From Calliphora vicina (Eukaryota > Arthropoda > Insecta > Diptera > Calliphoridae), in contig NC_088780.1 in the NCBI RefSeq assembly GCF_958450345.1, positions 136,290,226 to 136,354,225 on the forward strand: DNA of 64,000 nucleotides, in the 5' to 3' direction. The notes beneath the pieces are model-generated. The model was not told where the DNA came from. It ran no database searches and saw only the letters and a program-made list of their open reading frames with translations. Shown piece by piece: positions 1 to 10,774 of this stretch. Position numbers and translations under genes: made by a program. Numbering within the stretch: the stretch's first letter is position 1; every line of letters starts with the position of its first letter.

Positions 1-643
1 TTATTAAACATTAGATTTTATACCAATTTATCATATCGATGTAATATTGTAAAGTAAAAAAAACATCTCTAGCGGCAGATGCTACAAAAACTTAAGTAAA
101 CCTATTTAATTAGCTGGGAGTGTTGCTACTTGTTTAGAAAATTAAGTCTGTTTAAATATTTATACTTAAAAGCAAGTATCAATGTCAGACATGTAACAGT
201 GTAATTAATGTTGTATGAAATTGTATGTTTTACGGCAGCAGTTTGTGTTAAACATTTATGTAATTACAACAATTATTAATGCCAACCAACTGAAAAAGTA
301 TACTTTACTTATGATTATTAAGTGTAAATAAGGAATTTCAAACTATTTTCAAAAATACAAAAACACTTCTTTAACAAAACGCGATGAATTAAGGGTATTC
401 ACCTAGAAATGTTTACACCATATAACTACTTACTTATATTTGCCAGCATTTTCCATTTTAACTTGTCTCAAAACCAAACTGCCATTATTTAATAATAAAA
501 AACTGTTAAAAAAGAAAACAATAAAAGAAATATATGTTAAAATTTGCAATATATAAAATGTTCACAATTAAACTGTCACCAGTAATACACATCAATCGAA
601 GGAAATTAAATGAAAGCTAACAAATTTAGTCTAAACAACAAAA
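1..643. other. AT-rich flank 3' of the Ig exon
   Basis: No coding segment, splice-site pair or clear repeat boundary is visible here. On the minus strand this lies downstream of the Ig exon that ends near 644, so it is either intron or 3' flank of that gene. Confidence 0.4.
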
Positions 644-912
644 TCAAAAAAAAAATTGACATAACAATTCTATTGTAATTACTGTTTTGGATACAAATTT
701 TAAAGCCACAATAAAAAAAATTCTTTCCTTTCGATTTAATGGCATAACTTTGATCTCTACTCGCCTGTTGTCATTGAAATTTTTCGATAACGATACATTT
801 CCATAAAACCAAGTTACATTGGCAGGTGGAATACTAAAAATAGGACAATTCAATGTAAATGAGAAACCACACCAGGCTGTTAAATTAATATTGCCAGGAC
901 GACGTTTGAGCA
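644..912 (-). CDS. Internal exon encoding an immunoglobulin domain (partial gene)
   Basis: The exon starts after a pyrimidine-rich acceptor (TTCTCTTTTCAG, AG at 915-913) and begins with TG, which completes a Val codon with the G left by the exon at 3675-3869, so the junction is phase 1. The peptide has the Ig B-strand cysteine (FTLNCPIF), then the C-strand tryptophan 12 residues later (ANVTWFYGN), and a later cysteine (ELLCQ) about 50 residues beyond the tryptophan, which is acceptable Ig spacing. NVT and NLT are potential N-glycosylation sites. The 3' boundary is uncertain: the frame stays open to a TGA at 646-644, and GT dinucleotides before it (for example CCAAAACA followed by GTAATT) are possible donors. 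The family is Ig superfamily, probably cell adhesion or receptor. The exact gene is not recognised. Confidence 0.72.
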
Positions 913-3674
913 CTGAAAAGAGAAATGAAAATAATAATAATAATAATATGAAATAAAATATTAAATAAAAAAGGACAAAGTTTTTCATAGTAATTACATG
1001 AATATTCATTTATTAAGACTTTCATCGGAAATTGTTAAAATTTTCTAAGACATGCGTGTCCTTAATTAGCCACTTTCTTAAATGTTTTCATGCATAAACA
1101 CTCCTCCTCTATAGTACCAACGCACCAAAATCAATAATGATAATTATGTTATTTACATTTTAGTCTTATGAATATTTACAAGTTCCTTGAAGGGTTTGTA
1201 ATTAAAAACAATTTATGTTAAACTGTTCTAAGAAGCCTTATTAAATTCTACCAAATAAAATAATTGGACATTAAGACACACTATTGCTGTTTTATGTGCT
1301 ATACCTTGAAATTCTCTTGTGGGATTATATTTTAATATTAAATATCGTTAGCTTAGTGAGCAAATGAGCTAAGTCCACATTTTATGAAAAATTTAGATTT
1401 TAATAAAAAAAAAACGCAAGAATAAGTAAATTTACACTGTTTACGTAAACAAAGTTTACACTTATTCGTTTTTTGTCGTTGTTATAGTGTGGTATGCAAA
1501 AGTGTTAAGTTCATTTTCAGTTAAATGCAACTGAGTATAACTTCGTTATTAAATATATAATAGGATCTAATTGGTTTATCTATTTAATTTCAAACAAAAG
1601 ACGTAAAACTTATACATATATTTTTAAGGACATGTTTTATAATTTTGAAATTTATTATCATCTCGACTAATGATTTCGAAAACGTTGCTCCATTGCCTTA
1701 TGAAATAGACTTTTAATCAAATAACAGACTTAAAACGATAAGTCCACGAAAAAATAAAAAAATAATTATAAAAAACATTTTTTGCAACGTTAAACCAAAT
1801 AGTATATTAATCCTTTTTGAAGGATTTTATATACAGGTGTTTCAAATACCAATGTTCGCTGAGCTCTTATTTGAGTTTTTCTTGGTTTTTATTTTTAAAT
1901 AATTTATAATTACTTCTATTCAAAACCGCTAAATTCGTTTTAATTTAAAAGCATTGGGACTTTTTTTCACTTCACAAATTCATGGAATTTTAAACCTGTG
2001 GAAAAACAATGTTAAGTTAATTAGAACTTTCTTTTTTAAAAACTAATCCTTGGCGCTTCATTAAATGATTCACTTTGTGTACAGATTTCTCTCACAAAAG
2101 AATCAAATTTCATTGCCATCTGCGGTAAAATATTGCATAACACATTGTTCCTGATATTTGTTCACATTTGAAATAATTAAAAAAAACTGATTTCGTTTTT
2201 TTTAATAATTAGTCCTGAAAAACCTATAGCTCAAGTATTTTTATAACCCCTATCTTAAAAGAACGGGTTATATTGATTTTGTCATTCCGTTTGTAACATA
2301 TCGAAATATTGGTCGTAAAACCAAAGAGCTATGTCCCTCCGTCTGTCTGTTGAAAACACGATAGGACCCAAAAGACACTATATTGATACTCATTTGCTTG
2401 GTATTGAAAATGGGCAATATTGGTCCATGATTTCACATAGACCCCATACAAATATACCCCCGGAATACTGTTTGAACAGTCATAAATTTGTATATTATTA
2501 TGCGGAAATCCTGATTAAATTTTGCACAAATTAGTTCTAATTACTCATACATTATACTGTAATGTATGGCAATATTTATCCCTAGTCCCCATTCAAGGTC
2601 CTCCCAGAAAATTACTTGAACATTCATAATTGTCCTATAATAATTAATATCGTTATGAAATTGGACATTAATAAGTTTTATATGTATAAACCTAGATCTT
2701 TGTACCAACTTTTGTGAGAATCGGTACATAATTGACCCTATAACCCCTATATCAGAAAAATATTTTATTGTTACATATTGATGGTGGGCAGGCACGGAGG
2801 GGAAATAAAGTGAAATTTATTTTATTGTTTCTTTTTTCGGTTTTTGGGGGGATATTTCCTACCCCCCCTGGACCCGCGTCACCTCTTTTACTTATTGCTT
2901 GTTTTGACAGATCTCAAAAATAATTAAAACAAATGGTTTTAGAACATTGAACCTTTTAGCAAACTGAGCCTAATATTCGGCCTTAAAATCATTATTCGGT
3001 CGAAACTTTTACAATGTATGTGTTATTAATTTTCGAAATAATTTAATTATCTCAATTTTAGAGCATATTTCAACACATTTTCAAGTAAGTTTACATTGCA
3101 CAGTTGGGCAAAATTAAAATATTTTGGAAATAAATCTGTCATTTCTAAATGGCTGATCCGATTGTTTATGAATAGGGCACCTCAGATATGGTAACATTTG
3201 AAACGCTTGCGTATTTTTTGAGTTTTGTCAATAATCAGAACAAATTTTACCAATTTTGATCAAACATTAAAGCTAATGAATCGTAGATTTCAAAACCGGA
3301 TATAACTTAAAAACTTGTCCTTATTCAAATGACATCTCAAAAAAGCCATCTGCCATTTTCCAAAGATTTTACTTAAATATGAGACATTGTACGATTAAAA
3401 ACATACATATGTATATACAATTCAGAATGGGACCATGGGGGTTTTCGAGATAATTGAAATTTAGTGGTATATTTGAATAAATGTATCTCCGTTTTTGTGT
3501 AAAATAATTATTTTTTATTCTAATGTATTACTGTTAAAAATATCAACAAGAGGATAATTATTATGTTTAAGGTCCTTTGATGAAAGATATCTCGAAATTT
3601 ATGTCCTTAATGTTTGTACTTTGTTTTCATAAAACTTAATTAATATTGGTGGCAAAAAAATTGCACAGACTTAC
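913..3674 (-). other. Intron between two Ig exons
   Basis: The donor is GTAAGT at 3674-3669 on the minus strand and the acceptor is TTTTCAG ending at 913. The 2.76-kb intron is AT-rich. It holds a DINE-like repeat on the opposite strand (2256-2815) and a moderately complex segment at about 3110-3420 that looks like old repeat DNA. No other exon was seen. Confidence 0.65.
2256..2815 (+). mobile_element. DINE/INE-1-like repeat, diverged subfamily
   Basis: It has the module order of the fly TATACCC repeats: GGGTTATATTGATTTTGTCA, TTCCGTTTGTAA, then TCCGTCTGTCTGTTGAAAAC. It continues into a body with CCCATACAAATATACCCCC and lacks the usual TTCGGC...GCCGAA 3' hairpin, so its 3' end is lost or diverged. 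The short reading frames inside it (2331-2534 and 2541-2795) are not genes. Confidence 0.6.
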
Positions 3675-3869
3675 CGGGATAGTCCACTGTTATAGTTTCC
3701 GATATGACGGCAGTTTTATTTGCATTGATTTTACAACGATACTGGCCACTGACTTTCTCGTCGGCTGAAATGCGTAGCGTCCCATTGCGATAAAGGAAAA
3801 AGTTTTCTCCTTTCTTAAACTTTAAGATATCGTTGTTGAAAAGCCATGTGAAAAAATAAGTGGTTTCAT
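3675..3869 (-). CDS. Internal exon, core of an immunoglobulin domain
   Basis: This is a 195-nt exon with acceptor CCACATTTCAG (AG at 3871-3870) and a strong donor CCCG|GTAAGT, phase 1 at both ends. It encodes 64 residues plus split codons. The Ig signature is clear: C-strand tryptophan in FTWLFNND, the E-strand GTLRIS, and the F-strand motif SGQYRCKINAN with the conserved Tyr-x-Cys. NET and NGT are N-glycosylation sequons. The partner cysteine lies in the upstream exon (HYLQCRA), so this Ig fold is split by a phase-1 intron. Conservation of frame and all hallmark residues argues for a functional gene rather than a pseudogene. The product is probably extracellular. Confidence 0.85.
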
Positions 3870-4083
3870 CTGAAATGTGGTAGTATTAGAAATATATGTA
3901 TATCGATATTCGATTTTCAGTTTTTAATGCATATCATTAATTAAGGATCTTTTATAGAATCTGTTAAAATTTCATACAATTTATAAAAGCAAAAACTATT
4001 TTAGCTTAAATGCACCACGTCCATATGTTTAAATTGAATTATGCACTTAAGATATTTTTGCGGTTATGGCTGTAATTACTTAC

Positions 4084-4218
4084 TTTGATAGTAGGACTCA
4101 ACAATGGTTGCCCTACACTGTAGGTAATGGGGCTTGTGTGGATGCGTTATTATCAGTCTTGTTATGGAGGGACTTTCAATTTGTAAAAACGGTCTTTGAT
4201 TTATTGAATTGGCATTAA
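4084..4218 (-). CDS. Internal exon, N-terminal half of an Ig domain
   Basis: This is a 135-nt exon with acceptor CTCATTACAG and donor TATCAAA|GTAAGTAATT, phase 1 at both ends. It encodes 44 residues, including HYLQCRATIVESYYQ, whose Cys is the B-strand cysteine pairing with QYRC in the next exon. The final A joins AT of the next exon to give Asn in a sequon (N-E-T). It needs one base from an upstream exon. The only phase-compatible upstream candidate I found is 43598-43679 (ending in T, giving Phe), which would mean an intron of about 39 kb. Confidence 0.8.
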
Positions 4219-4916
4219 CTGTAATGAGAAATTAAATTAAATAAATAAATGTATGTTTTTATTATAGGTTAGTTTTTGTGTTTTATTATTTTGAAAACAT
4301 TATTAACGAAATTTATAGAGTAGAAAAAAAAAATTTAAATAAATTGCATGAGTCAAAAAATGTATAAGAAAAAAACAGGGTGTGATTACTAGTATGGATA
4401 TTTAGGTAAACCGCTTCCAATCATTTGACAATTCATATTATATTAATGCCTAAGATTCGGCTGTGCGTAAATAAATGCGATATACGATAGTCTTCGTCCT
4501 TGGAAACTGGTGTTGAAATTTGGCCAACAAATATGTTTGTGTAATTTGGCTTAAAATATTTATTACGGATGATGTTTTCATCCATACATAGGTAGCACAT
4601 GTAGGCATTCAATGTTGCAATATATTTTTATTACAGATATCAATAAGATTAATTTGCGGATAAAGTATGTAATCATTATGTACATATGTATGTAAAATTG
4701 AAAAAATTTTCCATTTAATTGAAAAAATATCACAAACGAGTTGTGAATTATTTAAAAGTACGTGTAAATTCGTAACATACTCGATTGTTTATGCACAAAT
4801 TATATGAAATTTATAAATTTTTACATTTTTTCATTTCGCCCACATGCGTGTGTGGCCATTAGGGATGCCAAACGCGACTGGGTTTTAAAAATCCTGGGAT
4901 TCGGGACTATGGGATT
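4219..4916. other. Intronic AT-rich stretch
   Basis: No exon was seen. Near 4859-4915 a segment, TTAGGGATGCCAAACGCG then CCTGGGATTCGGGACTATGG, resembles a terminus of the CCCGGGAATC hAT-like family but has no visible partner end. The LINE tail abuts it. Confidence 0.35.
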
Positions 4917-5868
4917 TTTTTTTTATTTTTTATTTTATTTATTTATTTCAATGTCAGTCGTAAGCCTATAAGGCCAATTAACTGCAGATAAATCTTATAA
5001 TATGACATTATAATTAATTTTATATATAAATTTATGTTTTAATACGCCTTTACATTTTACAAAATTAACCCCCCAAAAATATTTGTACAAACACAACTGT
5101 TAAAAATACAATATTCAAAATTTAGTTTTAAAACAAGAGAAAAAAAATGATTTAGTCATCAGCAATAAGATTTTATACTTATAGATGCATTTTAAAAATA
5201 TTAGCAAAATGTGTCACCTTATGCGTAAATTTTCTTTCTGAGTATGGAATTACTGAATTCCAAAGCCTAGCTACTTTCATTAGAAATGATCTGTTCATAG
5301 CTAATGTTGAAAATGTTGGATATATTACTGAATGAGTCCTATTTGAAGTACCGAAATCAAATTTATCAGCTAGATAGGGAGGAGAGTTATACTTCTTGAT
5401 CCTGTAAAACAAAATAATTTGTCTGGAACTAATGAAGTCTTCAAAATCATAGCCTAGTAAATCTAATCTATGTCCAGAAACGTGCTCTCTTACTCCGAGC
5501 CTGTATATATATCTGATAACCCTATTAAAACACAACTTTAGAATATTTATATTATCACGTGATGTACAGCTAAACATTTCCAATCCATACAGAAATAAGG
5601 GATAACATAAAGCCATTCCCACTCTGCGTCTGATCGCCAATGGTAAGTAAGTTGAAACACTGTATAATCTACGCAAAGTGAAAGACACTCGTGAGACCAC
5701 AAAATTTATATGTCGATCAAAGCTCAATTTATTATCTAAATAAAATCCAAGTGACTTATGAACATCAACTAACTCAATTCTTTCATTATTCAAAAAAATA
5801 TTAAATTTTTGTTTCACATCACTATTTATTTCATAAATATATTTAAGTGCATTTACATATGGGCAATT
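4917..5868 (-). mobile_element. 5'-truncated non-LTR retrotransposon with 3' UTR and A-rich tail
   Basis: The coding part (stop near 5179, upward to about 5868) is the post-catalytic end of a LINE reverse transcriptase. KSLGFYLDNKLSFDRHI is the region that follows the YxDD palm in jockey/I-type enzymes. It is followed by RVGMALCYPLFLYGLEM, CFNRVIRYIYRL and a C-terminal ARLWNSV block. The catalytic palm and the endonuclease are absent, so the copy is dead on arrival. A 3' UTR of about 230 nt and a tail of AAATA/A repeats (about 4918-4955 on the plus strand) complete the 3' end. The open frame runs on to 6072, but that extra N-terminus is read from the adjoining MITE and is not LINE sequence. 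Confidence 0.82.
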
Positions 5869-6352
5869 CCATATCATCGTACGTGACATTTGTAAGCCTA
5901 TAAAGTGGAATAGATTTTGCAAAAATAAGGGTATCTGAAAAATAATTTGGTCTTTATGTTCCATTAAGAGGGTACTATATTTTAAAATAATAAAAAGATC
6001 TTTTGAAATATTGTTGTCCAAAATATTGAGCGAAATAAGGGTATATCGTACGTGACATAAAACGGAACTCATTGGATGATTTAATAATAACTAAAATTTA
6101 ATATCGTTCGTGACATACCGTACGTGACAGATTTTTCTCATTTCATACTACAAGCTAATTGGGAGCCTAGTTTTCGCCTCAATTTTAGCCTAAAACCTAA
6201 AACATTAAAAAATTAAATATAATCAGTTCATATGATCTAAATACTTTCACATCGTAACATTTTATTATTTTCTTATATTCAAATCATTTTGAAAAATATT
6301 TTCAAGGGTTTTTGTTTTTTCAGTCGTGGTAGCGATTCTCGTGGAATTGCCA
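5861..6352. mobile_element. MITE with GGGCAATTCC termini
   Basis: The inverted ends read ATGGGCAATTCCA on the left and TCGTGGAATTGCC on the right. Inside are several copies of the motif CGTACGTGACA in both orientations. There is no transposase. A second full-length but interrupted copy spans 53128-54540, and a half copy lies at 13440-13665; these confirm the boundaries. It sits exactly at the 5' edge of the LINE fragment. Confidence 0.72.
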
Positions 6353-6719
6353 ATATATTACACAAAACAAAAACTAATTCATGGAATTAAAATAAATTTG
6401 ACACAAAAGTTATTTCATATTTATCTCCGTATTCTGAACTTTATAACAAAACTGAACATTTTATAACTTTTGTATGGAAATTGATATTAAAAAAATTTTT
6501 GTTATAATTTTGTTATTGACATGGTTCAATAATTTTGATAACAAAAGTAAACGCAGAGAAAAAACATGGTTCGGCATTGTTACTAAAATTGTTATTTTAA
6601 TTTAATTTCAACAATATTTTAATTACTGTAAACATTTTCCTTTTCATCGCAGTTGTAATTTTGAATATAGTTCACCGAAACATAATTATTTTTCAAACAA
6701 CTAAAAGAATGACACAATA
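6353..6719. other. Unannotated AT-rich stretch
   Basis: I see no gene or recognisable repeat. There are weak local repeats of the type AACAAAATT/GTTATAAT only. Confidence 0.3.
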
Positions 6720-7205
6720 GATAATTTTAGAATATGTCGCCCCTACGCCCTTCGGAATTTGACCAATTTGTTTTATCAAAATGTCAACTATGGGCCAGAT
6801 GTTCTAAAATCCCAAAGCTGGGATCAGAAATCGAAAAGCTGCTTCGGAAACCCTTATGTGTTCCCTATTTATCGCCAAAGTATTTTCCCAGCCCCGAAGG
6901 AAATGTGGACCCTATGAACAAAATTGTAAAAAATATAATTTTTGGGATTTTCGCTCTAATTTTTAGGAATTGCGGAATTCCCTTTGACCTATGAACAAGT
7001 GCAATATTTATGAAGGATGGAGTTTGAAAGTGGCATATTTTTGAATCTAATTGATATATTGACTTGAAATTTTTTTTGTAAGACTCGTTTGATTTCAACA
7101 GACAGACGGACATCACTATAACGCTCGTGTCGGAAATGAAAAATGTGAAAATTACAACCTTATTTCTACACTTACTACTCATGGTGAAGGGTATAATAAG
7201 ACGTA
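6720..7205 (-). mobile_element. DINE-like TATACCC repeat, minus orientation
   Basis: Read on the minus strand it starts TTATACCCTTCACCATGAGT, then CATTTTTCATTTCCGACACG, then GATGTCCGTCTGTCTGTTG, the usual module order. The downstream body differs from the other copies (a segment with CCCAAAGCTGGGATCAGAAA on the plus strand). Reading frames at 6734-6994 and 6865-7182 fall inside it and are not considered genes. Confidence 0.6.
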
Positions 7206-8304
7206 TGACTTTTGAAGTAGTCTAATGGTGGCCGAAATTCGACCACTTTTAAAACGCTTTTTACCACTTTTATTGAAAGAATTTTTAAATATCTAGAGAA
7301 AAAAACCTTTTAAACCATATATGTTTCATCAATATTGGTGGACAATAACAACTCGCCATGCATTTTTTGAAAAAACAAGGTAACTCCATATTTTCTTAAA
7401 AAACTGAAAAACTAGAAGTTTAATACGACGTTGTTTCGAAAACTAAGAGAGAAACAGCGAAATAGAACTAATTCGGGTCTTTGGGTTCAAATTTTGAAAC
7501 TAAAAAAACGGTTTATTTTTGATATGTATATAAGAATAAAAGAAAAATATATTTTTTGAAAAAACTGGGTAACTTCATTTTCCAGAAATCTTCAACATTA
7601 TTTAAAATTATGTTTTGTTTAATGTGCATGCATAATAACATAAATTCTTATTAAATAATTAGTGAAATATGTTTAAAATTTTAAATGTGTTTTTCACGTG
7701 TTTTCAAAAAATGGAGTTACCTAGTTTTTCCAAACCATCACAGATGTATTCATATGCTTACATCTATGTAATCCGATATTTCGATAACATTGTCAATAAC
7801 AAGATTTTTTCTTTATCAATCAAAATGAAAAAAATTAAATACTTGCACCAGATTAAGAGCCATTCATTATTCATACATATGTATATGTAAAGGGTATTCA
7901 AGAATCGGAAACCGGTTAACGGTTATTATATATATTTTTTGTTTTCGAATTATTTGACAAACAGGTTTTTTTTGTAATTTAAAACCTTTTTTAATTTTTT
8001 CTTATTTCCATATCAAACTTCTCCAGCTAATTAAAATATGTTGTAAAAACTAACTGAACAGAGCCTGTTTGTAAAAAAAATATAAAGTTATCGGTTCCAA
8101 GTCCGATTACAACAACATATTACGACGTAGAATTTTGTTTTAGTTATTAAGAATATTTAGATATTCAAAAAATTTTAATTTTAATAAGATTTTATATTTG
8201 GTAATACTTTTCACACATTTTACTAATGTGTAGTAGATCTAACGTTCTTTAGAGTAAAGTTTAATTGTTAGTTAAAAAATAATTTTAATTAATTGATTTT
8301 TTAG
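7206..8304. other. Repeat-like stretch with an interior inverted repeat
   Basis: A 20-bp motif GAAAAAACAAGGTAACTCCA at about 7370 recurs inverted at about 7700-7727 (TGGAGTTACCTAGTTTTTCC), and again more weakly at about 7557 in direct orientation. This suggests an old palindromic element. No gene was seen. Confidence 0.35.
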
Positions 8305-9020
8305 CTTTTTAGCTTCGACGCCCGTCCGACTACTATTTGTTTCGATCGATGCAGAACGCTCTCTCTGGGATACGTTCCACTTCAGAAAATGAGAAGTTAT
8401 TTTGGCTCGGAATCCATATGTTGCCAGAAAGATGGGTAAAGTTCAAAGCTAACAATGGACAATACAGTGCACTCGCGGTAACGTGAACACCGTCTAACGT
8501 GAACACCGCCTAACGTGAACAAGCTTTTGTTTACATTGACTACTCTGTAACGTGAACAAACTCAGAAAGCACTATAACGTGAACACTTTTTTTCGCTGCT
8601 ACATTAAATTCGATTTTTAAAGTTTTGGGAATCCCCTTATTTAAAAAATGTCCTTGTATCCTCTAAATTATTTTTTTTGTATGGTAGCGAATGAGTAATT
8701 TTATTTGTTATGAAATTTTATTTCAATGTATATTTTCTCGTGATATCGTTTTGTTTTGTAATGCATTTTAATCAATAATTTTCGTTTTATGTTTTAATAA
8801 CGAAAATAATAGTAAAAGAATTTCACGTTCAAGCGTGTTATTTTTATATTGTTTCCATGAAATACGACAATCGCTAACTTGAACAATTTCACTAACATGA
8901 ACTGCCTTGGTTTTAATTAGTTCACGTTACCGCGAGTGCACTGTACTTTGAATAAATTTATATTGTACAATTGTTTCAAAATAAAAGCTACAAATTTGAA
9001 CAAATCCGTCATTGTTTAAG
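8305..9020 (+). pseudogene. Mariner transposase 3' end, split by a MITE
   Basis: The segment 8320-8460 matches the 3' end of the mariner copy at 54590-55620: CCGACTACTATTTGTTTCGA, then GGCTCGGAATCCATATGTTG, then AGAAAGATGGGTAAAG, the region coding the third catalytic Asp (PSDYYLFR type) and C-terminus. The 3' end, TTTGAATAAATTTATATTG and CAAAATAAAAGC, resumes at 8946 after the pogo-like insertion. The N-terminal half is missing. It belongs to the same mariner family as 15868-16205 and 54590-55620. Confidence 0.72.
8465..8943. mobile_element. pogo-like MITE (CAGTGCACTCGCGG termini)
   Basis: Perfect terminal inverted repeats, CAGTGCACTCGCGGTAACGT on the left and its complement on the right, are flanked by TA on both sides (8463-8464, 8944-8945). 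That is the target duplication of the Tc1/mariner/pogo superfamily, and CAGT termini are typical of pogo. The motif TAACGTGAACA recurs several times near the left end and in altered form near the right end. There is no transposase. It is inserted in the mariner 3' end, so it is younger than that copy. Confidence 0.82.
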
Positions 9021-10774
9021 TCATACAGAATATAATGTAAAACCTGTAAATATTCGAATCCTGGTTTTCAGAAATTAATTTTTTCGAATAACCTGAAAAA
9101 AAAACGATTTTATGAATACACTATACATCTACTATAAATACGAATACAACAACCGGACAGACGGTTGTCGTATCTAAATATCTGATGCAGTTGTTAGTTA
9201 CTCCCTCACCTTAATTTATGTAGCAGCAGTATGTATGTGAACTGAATTCTGTGTATTTTGTTAAATTACTAGGTTTTTAGCTTTTCAATTACATTACGCA
9301 CATGTGCATAAGCATTTTGGAGGCTGCATATGTTGCAAGTAAGACAGGCGTCTTAAAGTTACGGCACCACCTCTTTTAGCGTTTTTTTTTGTGAAACAAG
9401 CAGACATCTGGTAGTGGTGGCGGTGGTGCAAATTTTAGAGGTGGTGGCGCATGCGTTAAAAAAATAAAATCGAAGTAATGGATACAGTTTAGATCTTGTT
9501 AGCATTTGTCACTTTTTATTACGTAATTCACTTTTAAAACTAATGTGCGATATTTGTTTCAATTTAAATTTAAGTACAACTTAAACTAGATGTTTCGTGT
9601 TTATCAAAAATTTAAATCTGCATGTTTAAGTGGCTGTTGGTATTTGGCATAATGGAAAGGATAAATGCCGTAAATCTGTGTTTTTCTGAGTATTTCTTAA
9701 AAAATGTTATGATAAGAATCCATCAGTTATAAATAGCTCTTAATTTTGTTTGTTCTACTCAAGGGAATATTAACTTTAAAAACTGAGAAATTAGTTAACA
9801 ATGATCTTCAATTAGTTCATGAAAATATAATAAAATACAACAAATACATACATAGTAATTTTTTCATGCATCATGATTCTTGCCGTGGTGCTACAAATCA
9901 GCACGCATTGTTCAGACTTATTTATCAATTATAATCATTTCTTGCTCTCGAATATCATTAATTATCTTTCTTGGAACAAAATAGCACAAACATTAAATGA
10001 AATTTTTTCTGAATCCAAATAAAAAAACACCAGCGGAATATTTAGTATGAGTGTGTATTTGTCATTGCGTGTACTGAATAAAATTCTTGGATAAAATATG
10101 AATTTTATCGTTGGTGTTAACATAATAATTGTATTAATAAATACTTGTTTTATATTTATTTTCACATTTACAATATATTATTTTATTTTATTTTCATTTA
10201 ATTTAATTTATTATTTGTAAATTGTAGTTATTATTTTTATATATTATTTATTGTTTATTTATTACAACGGCTCCAGTTATCCAGTGGCGCCATTTCATAC
10301 AGTCTGAATTTCTTTGCATTGCACACATTTTAGCAAAGATAGTAGACGAGACCTCCTACTATTCTATGGAATATCATTTCATTATTCATGGGTAATTTGT
10401 AAAGAAATTAATATGCAATATGTAGTTGTTAATTTTTTACATTATTATTTTTTTTTATTTATATTCATTCCTATTACTCCTATAAGTATAAATATGTTCT
10501 ATTAACAATCGCATAATGTTAAATGACGCCAAAATTCTATGAATATAAATAATACATATAATTTATACAAATTGTTTTAGATGAAATGATAAGCCACAAA
10601 GTAATAAAAAACATAATATTATTATAAATGGACTATTGGCCACGCCCAAATTTTGATATGAAAGTGTAACATGTTTAATTTAACTTCTTAATTAATAAGC
10701 ATCAAAGCATGAAGCCTCCCATGCTTAGGATTTTAAATGAAAATCGGAAGTGAGAAAAATGTACAATAATTAAA
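9021..10774. other. AT-rich stretch without recognisable genes
   Basis: Short open frames (9746-9934, 9962-10165, 10314-10505) show neither family resemblance nor splice context. A small GGTGGTGGCGG-type tract lies at 9411-9450. Nothing else can be supported. Confidence 0.35.

Noticed and set aside
5880..6072. N-terminal 65 codons of the minus-strand LINE frame
   Set aside because: This DNA is the GGGCAATTCC MITE, shared with 54.4-54.5 kb, not LINE coding sequence.
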